DNA of 64,000 nucleotides from Calidifontibacillus oryziterrae (GTDB lineage Bacteria; Bacillota; Bacilli; Bacillales; Bacillaceae_J): the NCBI RefSeq assembly GCF_000331575.1, contig NZ_ANOK01000003.1, positions 552,365 through 616,364 on the forward strand, in the 5' to 3' direction. The notes under the pieces were generated by a model. The model did not search any database. It was not told the DNA's origin and saw nothing but the letters and a program-made list of their open reading frames with translations. Below, piece after piece: positions 45,227 through 54,691 of this stretch (the first letter of the stretch is position 1; every line of letters starts with the position of its first letter). The translations under genes and the position numbers were made by a program.

Positions 45227-46600
45227 ATGATCGATTATTTGGGGAATAAAATTACATGGGTACCAACATTAAAATCTAGTAAAAAACCTAAATATATTTT
45301 AATTGCTGAATCTATTGAAAGAGATATACAAAATGGGAAGTTGTTACATGGTGATCGGCTTCCGCCCCAGAGAGTTATTGCAAACTTTTTAGGCATTAAC
45401 CATGGAACGGTAACTAGGGCATACAAATTATGCGAAGAAAAAGGTCTTTTGACTGGAATTGTTGGAAAAGGAACTTTTGTTAGCAGTAATGCAGGTTTGC
45501 CAGTTCAGTTATTAACAGATCATAATGACAAAAACATCATAAGTTTAGGTATGGTGCTGCCACTATATGAGACAAATACATTTATTGAGAAGCAACTTAA
45601 GTCCATTAGTGAATTAATGGATTATAATATTGCTTTAAAATATTGTCCTCCCGAAGGACATATTAAGCATAGGTATATTGCTGCCAAGTGGTTAAATCAA
45701 TATAAAATTGAAAGTTCACCTGACAACATAATTATTACTTCTGGAACACAGAATGCACTTTCCATTATACTTGTGAGCCTTTTTTCTAAAAGTGATCGAA
45801 TTATTGTTGATGAACTAACGTATACAGGTTTGAAAAGTCTTGCCAAATATTTGGGTATTATTCTAATACCTGTGCAAAGTGATGAATCAGGTATTAATAT
45901 TGAACTTTTAGAGCAAACATGCAAACGTGAAAAAGCAAAAGGTATCTATTTAATGCCAGACTGTCATAACCCAACTTCTGTCACAGTAGGAGAAAAGAAA
46001 AGAGAAGAAATTGGCAAGATCATTTCAAGACATAATTTATTACTAATAGAGGATGGGGCTTGCAGTTTTACAATTAAGAATAAATTAACACCAATTAGTG
46101 CTTTTGTTCCGGACAGAGGTTTCTATATTTTCGGAACATCAAAAGCACTAAATCCTACTCTTAGAATTTCTTATATTGTATCACCATCCAAATATACGAA
46201 GAAGCTACAACAAGGTATTAACAATTTAAATTGGATGGCTTCTCCATACAATGCTGAAATGGTTTCATTGTTACAAACGACAATGAAATACGAAGAAATT
46301 GTCAAAGTAAAGTTGGCTATATTGGAAGAGAGAAATACAATTTTTGATCAAATATTTAATAATTTTAAATTCACGCGATCCAAAACTTCTCTTTTTCGAT
46401 ATTTGGAGATTCCAGATGAATACAGTAGCATGGAACTGGAACGTATCGCCCTAGAGCATGGTGTACAAATATTCTCCACAAATAGATTTTTAGTTGGAAA
46501 AAATAATAACTGTAATGCAATTAGAATTTCTGTAAGTTCAACCGATAACATCAAAGAATTAGAAATGGGTTTAAAAATAGTTAGGGAAATAATTAAGTAA
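45227..46600 (+). CDS. MocR-type regulator (GntR HTH fused to aminotransferase-like domain)
   Basis: The 457-residue protein has an N-terminal GntR winged helix (DRLPPQRVIANFLGINHGTV) and a fold-type-I PLP domain with SGTQNALSIILVSLF, MPDCHNPTSVT and the PLP lysine in FGTSKALNPTLR. MocR proteins sense PLP or an amino-acid-PLP adduct rather than catalyse a reaction. It is divergent from the LysE exporter gene, its probable target. Confidence 0.92.
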   Translation: MIDYLGNKITWVPTLKSSKKPKYILIAESIERDIQNGKLLHGDRLPPQRVIANFLGINHGTVTRAYKLCEEKGLLTGIVGKGTFVSSNAGLPVQLLTDHNDKNIISLGMVLPLYETNTFIEKQLKSISELMDYNIALKYCPPEGHIKHRYIAAKWLNQYKIESSPDNIIITSGTQNALSIILVSLFSKSDRIIVDELTYTGLKSLAKYLGIILIPVQSDESGINIELLEQTCKREKAKGIYLMPDCHNPTSVTVGEKKREEIGKIISRHNLLLIEDGACSFTIKNKLTPISAFVPDRGFYIFGTSKALNPTLRISYIVSPSKYTKKLQQGINNLNWMASPYNAEMVSLLQTTMKYEEIVKVKLAILEERNTIFDQIFNNFKFTRSKTSLFRYLEIPDEYSSMELERIALEHGVQIFSTNRFLVGKNNNCNAIRISVSSTDNIKELEMGLKIVREIIK

Positions 46601-46801
46601 TCCGCTTTTGCTAATGAATAATGGGGCTTGCTGTTATGGGTTTAATTATATAAGGATTATATAAGGGATTTTGTGTTGATCTACATTATTGGAAAAGATG
46701 TTACGTATGAAATGTTTGCTTTACCAACTTGGATCGCAATAGATAACACTGATTTATCGGTACCAAATCGTTGCTGAATCTTGCATCATGGTAGATAACT
46801 G

Positions 46802-47566
46802 GGATTTATTATCAGCAAAATGGTGTGATGCTCGATTTACTGACGATAAAACGGATTTATTATCAGCAAAATGGTGTGATGCTTGATTTGCTGACGATAA
46901 AATGGATTTATTATCAGCAAAATGGTGTGATGCTTGATTTGCTGACGATAAAATGGATTTATTATCAGCAAAATGGTGTGATGCTTGATTTGCTGACGAT
47001 AAAATGGATTTATTATCAGCAAAATGGTGTGATGCTTGATTTGCTGACGATAAAATGGATTTATTATCAGCAAAATGGTGTGATGCTCGATTTGCTGACG
47101 ATAAAATGGATTTATTATCAGCAAAATGGTGTGATGCTCGATTTGCTGACGGTAAAATGGATTTACTATCAGCAAAATGATGTGATGCTCGATTTACTGA
47201 CGATAAAACGGATTTATTATCAGCAAAACGGCGTAAGAATCGATTTTCTGACGGTAAAATGGATTTACTATCAGCAAAATGATGTGATGCTCGATTTGCT
47301 GACGATAAAATGGATTTATTATCAGCAAAACGGCGTAAGAATCGATTTGCTGACGATAAAACGGATTTACTATCAGCAAAATGATGTGATGCTCGATTTG
47401 CTGACAATAAAATGGATTTATTATCAGCAAAATGATGTGATGCTCGATTTGCTGACGGTAAAATGGATTTACTATCAGCAAAATGATGTGATGCTCGATT
47501 TACTAACGATAAACCGGATTTATTAACAGCAAAACATCGTGACATTCAATTTGGTGATGATAACAA
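46802..47566. repeat. array of about fourteen 51-bp tandem repeats, each with a hairpin
   Basis: The unit begins GGATTTATTATCAGCAAAAT and is 51 bases long. Fourteen well-kept units start at 46802, 46853 and every 51 bases to 47465, and a decayed unit follows from 47516; a weaker match precedes the array. Each junction can fold (TTTGCTGA with TCAGCAAA, plus ATAAA/TTTAT). Since 51 is a multiple of three and the unit lacks stops in several frames, long open frames exist on both strands (for example 46754-47545 minus, 17-residue periodic). Frame openness is therefore no proof of coding. No binding site fits those frames. Confidence 0.9.
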
Positions 47567-47620
47567 AAATTTATCGTCACAAAAGAAGTATCGTAAAACA
47601 CTGTATTTCCAGCCGTTAAA

Positions 47621-48610
47621 TTACTTCAGCTCAGCAATGACACCTAATGTTGAGCCTTTTATAAATGGCAACCCTTGTAATGATTTAAGTTGTTCAGGTG
47701 TACCCGTAACAATGGCTCCAATAATTTGGACATCGCTTTGTTCTAACTTTCCATTATCTCCGATTAATGCATTGTAAGCTTCTCCTGCTTCCCATTTAAA
47801 ATTGTTACTGTCTTGAAGGCGCTCGAGGCTTGTTATGAAAGAATCGATACCGCCATAAGCGTCCTCTTTAAATTGCTCTGCATGAAAGCCATAGATAAAC
47901 GGGTAATCAGCTGAAATCGTATCTTGGTCTTGCTGAAAAAAATCGATCCGCTCATACGGATATGCATCAACCCACCACCAAACGACTTGCACATTAGAAG
48001 GCAGCTTGTTTTGAATTTCATTATAGCTGTACGCTTGATCAAACGACAAACCAAGTTCAACAAAATTTGTTTTTTCAATTTGTTCTAGTTCGCTAATGCT
48101 ATCTTTATATACGTCATAGGCTACATCGGGATGATAAAAAAACAACTCGCGATCACCTGTGTAAGCATTAAATCTATCAAATTGATGGGTTTCCGCTAAT
48201 GATTCCGACCGCTCGAACTGGATGGATCCATATGAACCATAGTTACGAGAAAACGTACCAAACAAATTGTAACTTCCTTCGATTGGCTCCCAAATATGAG
48301 GACGATTTCCGAGTACCTTATATGTTCTAATTTTTATGTCTCCCCCTAACCAATCAGTGTTATAGGTTTGATGACTTATATGAACATTTGGTCCACTAAT
48401 TTCATTAAACATTACAATTTCACCAATCGTCTTTTGTGCACTGTGTAATGTTAGTTTCCACAAACCGTACCATAAAACTGACAGAATGATCGGTGTAACC
48501 ACTATCGTTATCACTATGATTTTGATTGTTGACCAAAACTTTGCTTTTCTCATTAATTTCTTAATCTGGTTATTATCAAATGAAAAATCCTTTTGCTCAT
48601 TATTCATCAT
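47621..48610 (-). CDS. anti-sigma factor (Sigma_reg_N/C type)
   Basis: The 329-residue protein has an N-terminal cytoplasmic part with one transmembrane helix (about residues 26-48) and a large outer domain ending in the sigma factor regulator C-terminal type (GLSFDQAYSYNEIQNKLPSN, VVWWWVDAYP, IIGAIVTGTPEQLKSLQGLP, IKGSTLGVIAELK). It should hold the ECF factor encoded just upstream. The ATG at 48610 (or 48607) follows AAGGGGGA and overlaps the sigma gene stop. Confidence 0.88.
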   Translation of the reverse strand: MMNNEQKDFSFDNNQIKKLMRKAKFWSTIKIIVITIVVTPIILSVLWYGLWKLTLHSAQKTIGEIVMFNEISGPNVHISHQTYNTDWLGGDIKIRTYKVLGNRPHIWEPIEGSYNLFGTFSRNYGSYGSIQFERSESLAETHQFDRFNAYTGDRELFFYHPDVAYDVYKDSISELEQIEKTNFVELGLSFDQAYSYNEIQNKLPSNVQVVWWWVDAYPYERIDFFQQDQDTISADYPFIYGFHAEQFKEDAYGGIDSFITSLERLQDSNNFKWEAGEAYNALIGDNGKLEQSDVQIIGAIVTGTPEQLKSLQGLPFIKGSTLGVIAELK

Positions 48611-49103
48611 GGGAATCCCCCTTATATCTTTCACTAAACTTTTCTTTTGCACGTCTTATATGCGTTTTTAACGTATTTTCATTCATATCAACTAGTGCTG
48701 CAATTTCTTTGTACGATAATTCCAATTCATACTTCAACACTAGTAATTCCTGTTGCAAACCCGAAAGTGAGTCAAGCGTATCCTTAATTTTGCTGGATTC
48801 TTCTTTTTCGAGAACATGTAATTCGGGAATGTTCGTTGAAATTGCCAGTGGGGTTTCATCAACGTCGGTTGTTCGGTACCGCTTTTCTTTTCGTTTGAGA
48901 TCATAAAATTGATTGGTAGCCACCCGGTATAACCAACTCATCACTTTGTCTGACTGAATACCATCTTTATGTAATAAAAACTTGTAGCATGTATCTTGAA
49001 CGATGTCCTCTGCATCTTCATGGGTAAGGCCACGCTTACGCAAATAGCGGTATAGCAAGGTGCAGATCTGTTGCAGAAATTCATTCATTGTTTGGTTTAC
49101 CAT
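48600..49103 (-). CDS. ECF RNA polymerase sigma factor
   Basis: The 167-residue sigma-70 factor has region 2 (YLRKRGLTHEDAEDIVQDTC, KVMSWLYRVATNQFYDLKRK) and region 4 (LSGLQQELLVLKYELELSYK, EIAALVDMNENTLKTHIRRA). It resembles the SigX/SigY/YlaC group. GGGGGGAG precedes the ATG. It is the first gene of a two-gene operon with its anti-sigma factor. Confidence 0.93.
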   Translation of the reverse strand: MVNQTMNEFLQQICTLLYRYLRKRGLTHEDAEDIVQDTCYKFLLHKDGIQSDKVMSWLYRVATNQFYDLKRKEKRYRTTDVDETPLAISTNIPELHVLEKEESSKIKDTLDSLSGLQQELLVLKYELELSYKEIAALVDMNENTLKTHIRRAKEKFSERYKGDSHDE

Positions 49104-49494
49104 GACTCCCCCCTCAGCTTACGAAACATTTTTGCAGTTTCTGATAAAAATAAAACAAAAAAAATCTTTTTTCGCGCGGTTTCTTAATTTATTGTGATCT
49201 ACTAGTCATTAAAGCTGTTGAAAAGCTTCGTTTTTCATAGAATCATTGAACGTTCATTTATATAACGAAAAACGTAAGGAAAAGTTTACATATTTTATAA
49301 AAAAATCTTTTTTGTTTAACAAAAGCATTAGTAAAAAAATAGTTTGTTGAATAACGAAACTATATTAGTGAGTCTAGAAAAAGCGAATAAAATAAAACAA
49401 AAAATACTCCTCTATGTAGTCAGATTTTTTTAAATCTGTCTATCCCAAGGGGAGCATATCATACATTCCAAGTGTTTGAATTCATTTGAATGAT
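49104..49494. other. gene-free stretch with terminator
   Basis: This 391-bp interval holds the sigma-gene promoter region and the terminator at 49403-49458. No gene was seen. The stretch 49138-49350 is unusually rich in A and T runs. Confidence 0.6.
49403..49458 (-). terminator. terminator after the GNAT gene
   Basis: On the minus strand AGACAGATTT pairs with AAATCTGACT, flanked by a GCTCC/GGAG outer stem, and TATTTTTTG follows. Confidence 0.7.
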
Positions 49495-50259
49495 TTAGTT
49501 TATGAAAGATTTTTTAACCCTATACCAATATTGATAAACTTCGGAAAAACCAATGTTGGTATAAAGTTTTAAAGCGGGATCGTTATTGGAAAGTACAGTT
49601 AAATAACTGTATTTAGCGCCATTTGCTTTTCCCCATTTAAGTAAATTCATGACTAATTGTTTACCAAATCCTTGATTTCGATATTGGCTGTCAGTGACAA
49701 TATCATAAAGACCAATGTATTCCCTTTCAATAACCCCAAGACCACAAGCAACGACCTTGTCTTGATGATAAAGGGATAGAAAGCACTTTTTTGTAGCAAT
49801 AGTAGAAAGCATTTGGACGATTGTAGGTTTGTGTTCTTCCTCAACATTATTGAATCTGCAAAAATAGTCCAGCCATTCGGAATTCAGATTTTTAGTAATA
49901 TTTACGCTATGTAAGGTGGGCTCTATAGTTCCTACTAAATTCATAGTTTGAACACTAACAAAAGATGTTCCATCAAAGTCTACTAAGGAATACCCTTTTT
50001 GCTCTATTATTTTATCTAAATTTTCTGGTTGTACAAAAGGGGTAATTTTAAATGTAGGAGTCAAACCATTATTAGTGTATATTTTTTCACAATCATTAAT
50101 TTTATCGTCCAAATTATAAGTTGAAAAATAGAGTGGATTAATCGAATTGGCATAGATTGTATAACCTTTAGCTAATCGTAAAACCCATCCGTCATAAAAT
50201 AACGTAGACAAAGACTGCCAATTATTCATGGATAGTTCTTCAATTATTTTATAGCTCAT
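49495..50259 (-). CDS. GNAT-family N-acetyltransferase
   Basis: The 254-residue protein has a C-terminal GNAT domain with the acetyl-CoA site QYRNQGFGKQLVMNLLKWGK and LTVLSNNDPALKLYTNIGF. The N-terminal half has a second, degenerate domain of the kind seen in two-domain acetyltransferases (SLSTLFYDGWVLRLAKGYT). The ATG at 50259 follows GGAGTCGGGA. The frame stays open further upstream only through 15-bp repeats encoding VIIEF units, which I do not count as coding. Confidence 0.88.
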   Translation of the reverse strand: MSYKIIEELSMNNWQSLSTLFYDGWVLRLAKGYTIYANSINPLYFSTYNLDDKINDCEKIYTNNGLTPTFKITPFVQPENLDKIIEQKGYSLVDFDGTSFVSVQTMNLVGTIEPTLHSVNITKNLNSEWLDYFCRFNNVEEEHKPTIVQMLSTIATKKCFLSLYHQDKVVACGLGVIEREYIGLYDIVTDSQYRNQGFGKQLVMNLLKWGKANGAKYSYLTVLSNNDPALKLYTNIGFSEVYQYWYRVKKSFIN

Positions 50260-50324
50260 GTTCCCGACTCCGATCATGTTTAAATTCGTCTTATCATTAG
50301 GTATCATCACGAATTGATTTTTAT

Positions 50325-50404
50325 CATCAATTATAATCACGAATTCTATAATCACGAATTCTATAATCACGAATTCTATAATCACGAATTCTATAATCAC
50401 AAAT
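50325..50404. repeat. 15-bp tandem repeats upstream of the GNAT gene
   Basis: TCTATAATCACGAAT occurs about five times in a row; ATCATCACGAA variants extend on both sides up to about 50460. The repeats lie between the MFS and GNAT genes. Confidence 0.8.
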
Positions 50405-50461
50405 TTATTTTATCACCAATTACCATTACAATTTAATTTCATCATCACGAAACATCATGAT

Positions 50462-51688
50462 TTAATCATGAAAATGAAAGACTAATCTCTTAAAACAGAC
50501 TAAAGCCCCAATGTTACAAGACGCTATAACAATAGCCATTGGCAACGCCGTATGAGCGCTCCCAATCCCCACCAATGGAGCGGAAATCGCACCTAAAATA
50601 AATGGGACTAATCCGAGTAATGCAGAGGCACTACCCGCATTTTTTTCCTGACTTTGCATAGCTAAAGAGTTGCTTAACATACTAATGACACCCATACAAG
50701 AAAAAATCAAAAAGAAAGCAAGCAAGATAAAACGAATATTCCAGTTAAATAGTATCGATGTCAATAATAGAAGGCTTGCAAGCAAGGATATATATAAGAA
50801 AAAGATTAATATCTTTCCTTCCCCGAAATTCCCAACTACTCTTTCAGCTATAAATGTTGCCAAAATAACTCCCGCTGCATTGATGGCAAAGGAATAGCTA
50901 TACTCCTGCGCTGACAAGCCATAAATATCCTGTAACACAAATGGAGAAGCAGATAAATAGCCGAAAAATCCTGCAAAAATCAGTCCTTGAGTCAGTGTGT
51001 AGCCGATAAACAGTTTGTTTTTAAATAAAATTCCAAAGTTTAAGACAGAGTTCTTCAATCCGCTTTCTGTACGTTTTTCATCCGGCAAAGACTCATTAAC
51101 CCCGAAAAGTACGGTGAAAAATATGAAGAAACTAACAATCCCCAAAAATAAAAATATGCCTCGCCAATCCGTTATTTTCAGAAGCTGACCTCCTGCTACT
51201 GGTGCGATAATCGTAATGACACCATTGAGCAATGTTAAAACGGCCATAAACTTCGTTACTTCATAACCTGAATAAAGATCGCGGACAATCGCGCGGGACA
51301 AAACGACACCACCTGCCCCAGAAAACCCTTGAAAAAATCGGAAAATAACTAACATCCAAATGGATGGACTAAACGCGCACAAAATTGTTGAAACAACAAA
51401 TATGAGAAAGGAAACGGTTAACGGAATTTTTCGACCTAACACATCACTATATGGTCCAATGATTAGTTGACCAAACGCCATTCCTAAAAGGACGGATGTC
51501 AAACTTAGTTGGACTGAAGCTGCATTTGCACTTAAATCTGTTGTCATTTGTGGCAAAGCTGGTAAGTAAAAATCCGTCGCAAATGGTGGGATTGAAGCTA
51601 AAAACCCTAATATGAATGCCAACACTAATCGGTTCGGGGAATTTTTCTTCTTTGTAAAATCTATTGTTTGACTCTTTGCTAAGCTCAT
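50462..51688 (-). CDS. MFS drug exporter, Bcr/CflA family
   Basis: This 408-residue twelve-helix transporter shows the Bcr/CflA pattern: ATDFYLPALPQMTTDLSANA, IGPYSDVLGRKIPLT (loop 2-3 motif) and FRFFQGFSGAGGVVLSRAIV. Such proteins export drugs or metabolites by proton antiport. It stands alone; no regulator is adjacent. Confidence 0.92.
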   Translation of the reverse strand: MSLAKSQTIDFTKKKNSPNRLVLAFILGFLASIPPFATDFYLPALPQMTTDLSANAASVQLSLTSVLLGMAFGQLIIGPYSDVLGRKIPLTVSFLIFVVSTILCAFSPSIWMLVIFRFFQGFSGAGGVVLSRAIVRDLYSGYEVTKFMAVLTLLNGVITIIAPVAGGQLLKITDWRGIFLFLGIVSFFIFFTVLFGVNESLPDEKRTESGLKNSVLNFGILFKNKLFIGYTLTQGLIFAGFFGYLSASPFVLQDIYGLSAQEYSYSFAINAAGVILATFIAERVVGNFGEGKILIFFLYISLLASLLLLTSILFNWNIRFILLAFFLIFSCMGVISMLSNSLAMQSQEKNAGSASALLGLVPFILGAISAPLVGIGSAHTALPMAIVIASCNIGALVCFKRLVFHFHD

Positions 51689-51744
51689 TCTCTACTATCC
51701 TTTCAACTTAAAACTCCATTACACATCCTAATTAAATAAATAAA

Positions 51745-51772
51745 AAACACATCACTAAAAGGACGTGTTTAC
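51745..51772 (-). terminator. terminator after the 52-residue membrane protein gene
   Basis: On the minus strand AAACAC pairs with GTGTTT around a 14-base loop, and TTTATTTATTT follows. Confidence 0.6.
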
Positions 51773-51830
51773 AGCTAAAATACACCCTATGTTGTCTGCT
51801 TCTTTAAGAAAATTAAGGACATTGTCTTCA

Positions 51831-51989
51831 TTAATCTTTGTCTACAGTTTTTTTATTCAATTCTCTTAACTCATCTCTTATATCCTTTAAGTATTCATTT
51901 CTTTCTTTTGTTCTTTGTAAGAAAGTGTAAATGGCATATATTCCAAGACCAATAAGACTAATATAAAAAAGTAAAATAATAGAACCCAT
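51831..51989 (-). CDS. 52-residue single-helix membrane protein
   Basis: The frame encodes a membrane helix (SIILLFYISLIGLGIYAIYT) followed by a charged coiled segment (LQRTKERNEYLKDIRDELRE). An in-frame ATG four codons upstream (52001) is the alternative start; AAAGG lies just before it. The hydrophobic helix plus amphipathic tail supports a real gene. Function unknown. Confidence 0.65.
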   Translation of the reverse strand: MGSIILLFYISLIGLGIYAIYTFLQRTKERNEYLKDIRDELRELNKKTVDKD

Positions 51990-52092
51990 ACCTAAAACCA
52001 TCCTTTAACTCATTCTTTATTATTTTTTACTAAATGTTACCACATATTACGTCTTTGTTGTTGAAAAAACGGGAAAATGAACACTTTTAATT

Positions 52093-52497
52093 TTAATCCT
52101 GCACAAGAAAATTCAATAAGAGTATATAGAAAGGATAGACAACCATTGCAGCAATTGCGAGAAGTCCTGTGACAGGATTAGGCGTATCGCCGCCGTACGT
52201 GATCGGAAACAAATTTGCGAATAAATATACAAACACAACAAAATAAGGGAACCATAGAATCGCAGTCCAATATTTTGCTTTCCGAGCTCGCAGCCACTTT
52301 TTTGTTAAGAAAAACAGCAGGATTGTTCCACCAATAATTATAGTGATAGTAGATAAAGCAATTAAAATATTTAAAGTACTAATACTCCAATCTGTTAATC
52401 TGCTCATTCTATATACATTTAACATAAGCTCAAGAGGAACAAATGCCATTAATGCATAAATCATATTTACGAAATTTAATCTTAAGAAAAATTTCAT
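52093..52497 (-). CDS. four-helix membrane protein
   Basis: The 134-residue product has four hydrophobic segments and no recognised motif. Its ATG overlaps the stop of the YozG-like regulator (ATGA), so it is the last gene of the DUF2975 operon and probably under the same control. Confidence 0.75.
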   Translation of the reverse strand: MKFFLRLNFVNMIYALMAFVPLELMLNVYRMSRLTDWSISTLNILIALSTITIIIGGTILLFFLTKKWLRARKAKYWTAILWFPYFVVFVYLFANLFPITYGGDTPNPVTGLLAIAAMVVYPFYILLLNFLVQD

Positions 52498-52718
52498 TGA
52501 ATTTGACCTTCTTCATCACTTTTATATTCTAAAATATCTCCAGGCTGGCATTGTAACGCCTTGCAGATCGCCTCTAACGTTGATAATCGAATTGCTTTTG
52601 CCTTACCATTTTTCAATATCGAAAGGTTCGCCATTGTGATACCAACCCGCTCTGAAAGTTCGGTTACGCTCATTTTCCGTTTCGCTAACATAACATCAAT
52701 ATTTACTATAATCGCCAT
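52494..52718 (-). CDS. YozG-like XRE transcriptional regulator
   Basis: The 74-residue HTH_26-type regulator has MLAKRKMSVTELSERVGITM, LSILKNGKAKAIRLSTLEAI and CKALQCQPGDILEY. Such proteins nearly always follow a DUF2975 gene, as here. The ATG at 52718 follows TGAGGTG; the GTG at 52727 overlaps this site. Confidence 0.92.
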   Translation of the reverse strand: MAIIVNIDVMLAKRKMSVTELSERVGITMANLSILKNGKAKAIRLSTLEAICKALQCQPGDILEYKSDEEGQIQ

Positions 52719-52728
52719 TGTTTTCACC

Positions 52729-53205
52729 TCAAACCGTCAAATCATTTTCAGATTTAATATCGATTGCTTCTTGTAAAAGTCTTTGAAGGACAGCAGCGAA
52801 CACTGCGATCACCATTGCAGCAAAGATCGGGACCATGCCGATGATGATGAGACCTGGTGCATCGTCTAGCTCTGCTAGCATAAAAACAAATGGCAAAATA
52901 ACCACATACAAACCACTGATGGTGATTGCACACAATTTAATAATTTTTAGTGCTTTAACAGAAATTTGTGAGAAAGCTTCGTTTTTGTCAATATAGGTTA
53001 AAAGTTTAAAAGCCTGATACAATGCAACGAAAAATGGAATGACTGATAAATAAATAGCTACAATAATGGGGTATAGCATATGGGCGAAATTTGGATTTGC
53101 TGGATTGTTAACTAACCAAGGCAACCCAAATACACATAAAGCAAGACCTGGAGTTCCTATAATAAAAACTGCCAACTTCAAAAATAGTGTTGACCCTCTT
53201 TTCAT
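52729..53205 (-). CDS. DUF2975 membrane protein
   Basis: The 158-residue protein has four helices and the DUF2975 features (GTPGLALCVFGLPWLV, YLSVIPFFVALYQAFKLLTY, NEAFSQISVKALKIIKLCAI). It forms an operon with the YozG-like regulator and a further membrane protein. The ATG at 53205 follows GAGGTG. Function unknown. Confidence 0.9.
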   Translation of the reverse strand: MKRGSTLFLKLAVFIIGTPGLALCVFGLPWLVNNPANPNFAHMLYPIIVAIYLSVIPFFVALYQAFKLLTYIDKNEAFSQISVKALKIIKLCAITISGLYVVILPFVFMLAELDDAPGLIIIGMVPIFAAMVIAVFAAVLQRLLQEAIDIKSENDLTV

Positions 53206-53310
53206 AAAAAGCACCTCACTTCGTTATTTTCTATTAGAATTTACCATGTTATTTATCGTTATACAATAAATATTTATTAAATTAAATGATATTATTATCG
53301 AAATATAGAC

Positions 53311-53341
53311 AAAAAAAAGCATTCCTTTTAAAAAGAAATGC
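53311..53341 (-). terminator. terminator after the MaoC-like gene
   Basis: GCATTCCTTTT (53319-53329) pairs with AAAAGAAATGC with one mismatch, and eight T residues follow on the minus strand. Confidence 0.8.
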
Positions 53342-53490
53342 CCAAACCCTTAAGTAGTCAACCTCACCGACTAAGTGTTAAAGCTTTTTGGTAGTGGTTC
53401 GGTTGTATGTATGTACGATCAAAGACAAGTTGCCCTCACCCATTATTTAGAAATAGCCCGCGAACACTTCTACCTTTAGTCATTGAAAAC

Positions 53491-53877
53491 TCAGTCATTG
53501 GTTAAAATTACTCCCGCAAAGCTCCCTGTCATGACTTGTTTCTCATTTTGATTTGTACATAGGAAACTTGCCATAATAGCTGTACGATTATTCTCTTGTT
53601 TTTCATATTTTTCAATGGTGACTTCACAAACGATCGTATCACCAGTAAAAACTGGTCGCAAAAACTCAAAATTCATTGTCCGAGCTAGCACGTTTGCGTC
53701 ACCACCAACTTTTGTTGGTAAAGTACCAGTCAATAATCCTTGGACGACAAATCTTCCCTGTTCATCTGGGGATACGTGATGAATTCCCTCATCGCCTGAA
53801 ACCTTTGTAAATAATTCAACATCCTCAACTGTGAAAGTCCGTTCAAATATTATTTTATCGCCTACCTTTAAAGACAA
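53491..53877 (-). CDS. MaoC-like hot-dog hydratase
   Basis: The 128-residue protein matches the MaoC/R-specific enoyl-CoA hydratase family (FTVEDVELFTKVSGDEGIHH, with the D-x4-H hydratase motif, and FLRPVFTGDTIVCEVTI). It may hydrate enoyl-CoA. In the usual family the motif continues NPxH; here the spacing GDEGIHHVSPDEQG is modified, so activity is uncertain. TTG start after GGAGGGG. Confidence 0.82.
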   Translation of the reverse strand: MSLKVGDKIIFERTFTVEDVELFTKVSGDEGIHHVSPDEQGRFVVQGLLTGTLPTKVGGDANVLARTMNFEFLRPVFTGDTIVCEVTIEKYEKQENNRTAIMASFLCTNQNEKQVMTGSFAGVILTND

Positions 53878-54095
53878 TTATCTTCCCCTCCCTAATTAAA
53901 ACGAGACATTTTTATTTGCAGATTATAAACTTTATACACATAAGATCTCTAATCTAATCTATCCTCTATAATGAGCTATCACTTTTACAATAAATGTAAT
54001 AAAAATCGAGTATAAACCATTCTTTCTATTATTAGAATAGTCTAGTAGTTAGGAAGCAAGAGAGCCTTTTCCTTGCTTCCTTTGTTTCAGTATTT

Positions 54096-54527
54096 CTAAG
54101 TTATATCCACAAAATAACCATATAAAAATACGGTTACAACCTGAAGAAATTCACTAAATCGAACTTCAATGGGTGTTGCAATAACCATCCCACTTGTAAA
54201 ATTAATAACTCCTCCAGCAGAACCTTCAATATCTGTTTTTACTGAATCAGCTTGGAAAATAAATTCACCTAGAGGTTGTGATTGAATAATTGAGATTAAT
54301 ACACGTCTATCAGCAGGGAGACTAGACCCAAAATTATAAGCAATATCTGTTAATATAAAAACTTGATTTTCAGGAATTTCAAATACTTCTTGAGTTCGAT
54401 CAGGTAATACCCTTGCAAAATTTTCGATCCTATCAGGCAGTACCCCTGAGCCCCGACCAACTGCCGTTACTAAATTACCAGGTGGTACCCCTAAATGTGT
54501 ACAATTTTGATGGCAAATGATTCCCAA
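54096..54527 (-). CDS. unrecognised protein
   Basis: The 143-residue product is not recognised. It shows two internal similar stretches (VLPDRIENFA and VLPDRTQEVF), and the rest is rich in beta-forming residues. There is no signal peptide or helix-rich region. It starts with TTG after AAGGAAGG. It may be a phage- or cell-surface-type beta protein; this is a guess. Confidence 0.55.
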   Translation of the reverse strand: MGIICHQNCTHLGVPPGNLVTAVGRGSGVLPDRIENFARVLPDRTQEVFEIPENQVFILTDIAYNFGSSLPADRRVLISIIQSQPLGEFIFQADSVKTDIEGSAGGVINFTSGMVIATPIEVRFSEFLQVVTVFLYGYFVDIT

Positions 54528-54640
54528 TTAACTCATCCTTCCTTTTTTAATAGTATGGTATGGAAAATAAATGAAGGATGCTTGTGTGAAGGTCACATAT
54601 TTGTTTGATTTTGTTTCAAAGTACTTGCTCTTGAATTAAT

Positions 54641-54680
54641 CTTATCTTCAAGGAAAAGGGTCCTTTCTTTTCAAGATAAG
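54641..54680. terminator. strong hairpin without clear T tract
   Basis: CTTATCTT and AAGATAAG form the outer stem, and AAGGAAAAGG with CCTTTCTTTT the inner, with a few mismatches. It follows the decayed membrane gene on the minus strand. Confidence 0.5.
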
Positions 54681-54691
54681 CACCCGTAAGT

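Noticed and set aside
46754..47545. Long periodic reading frames on both strands over the 51-bp array (17-residue repeats).
   Set aside because: The period is a multiple of three and the unit lacks stops in several frames, so open frames are expected by construction. No binding site fits them. Kept as a repeat, not as a gene.
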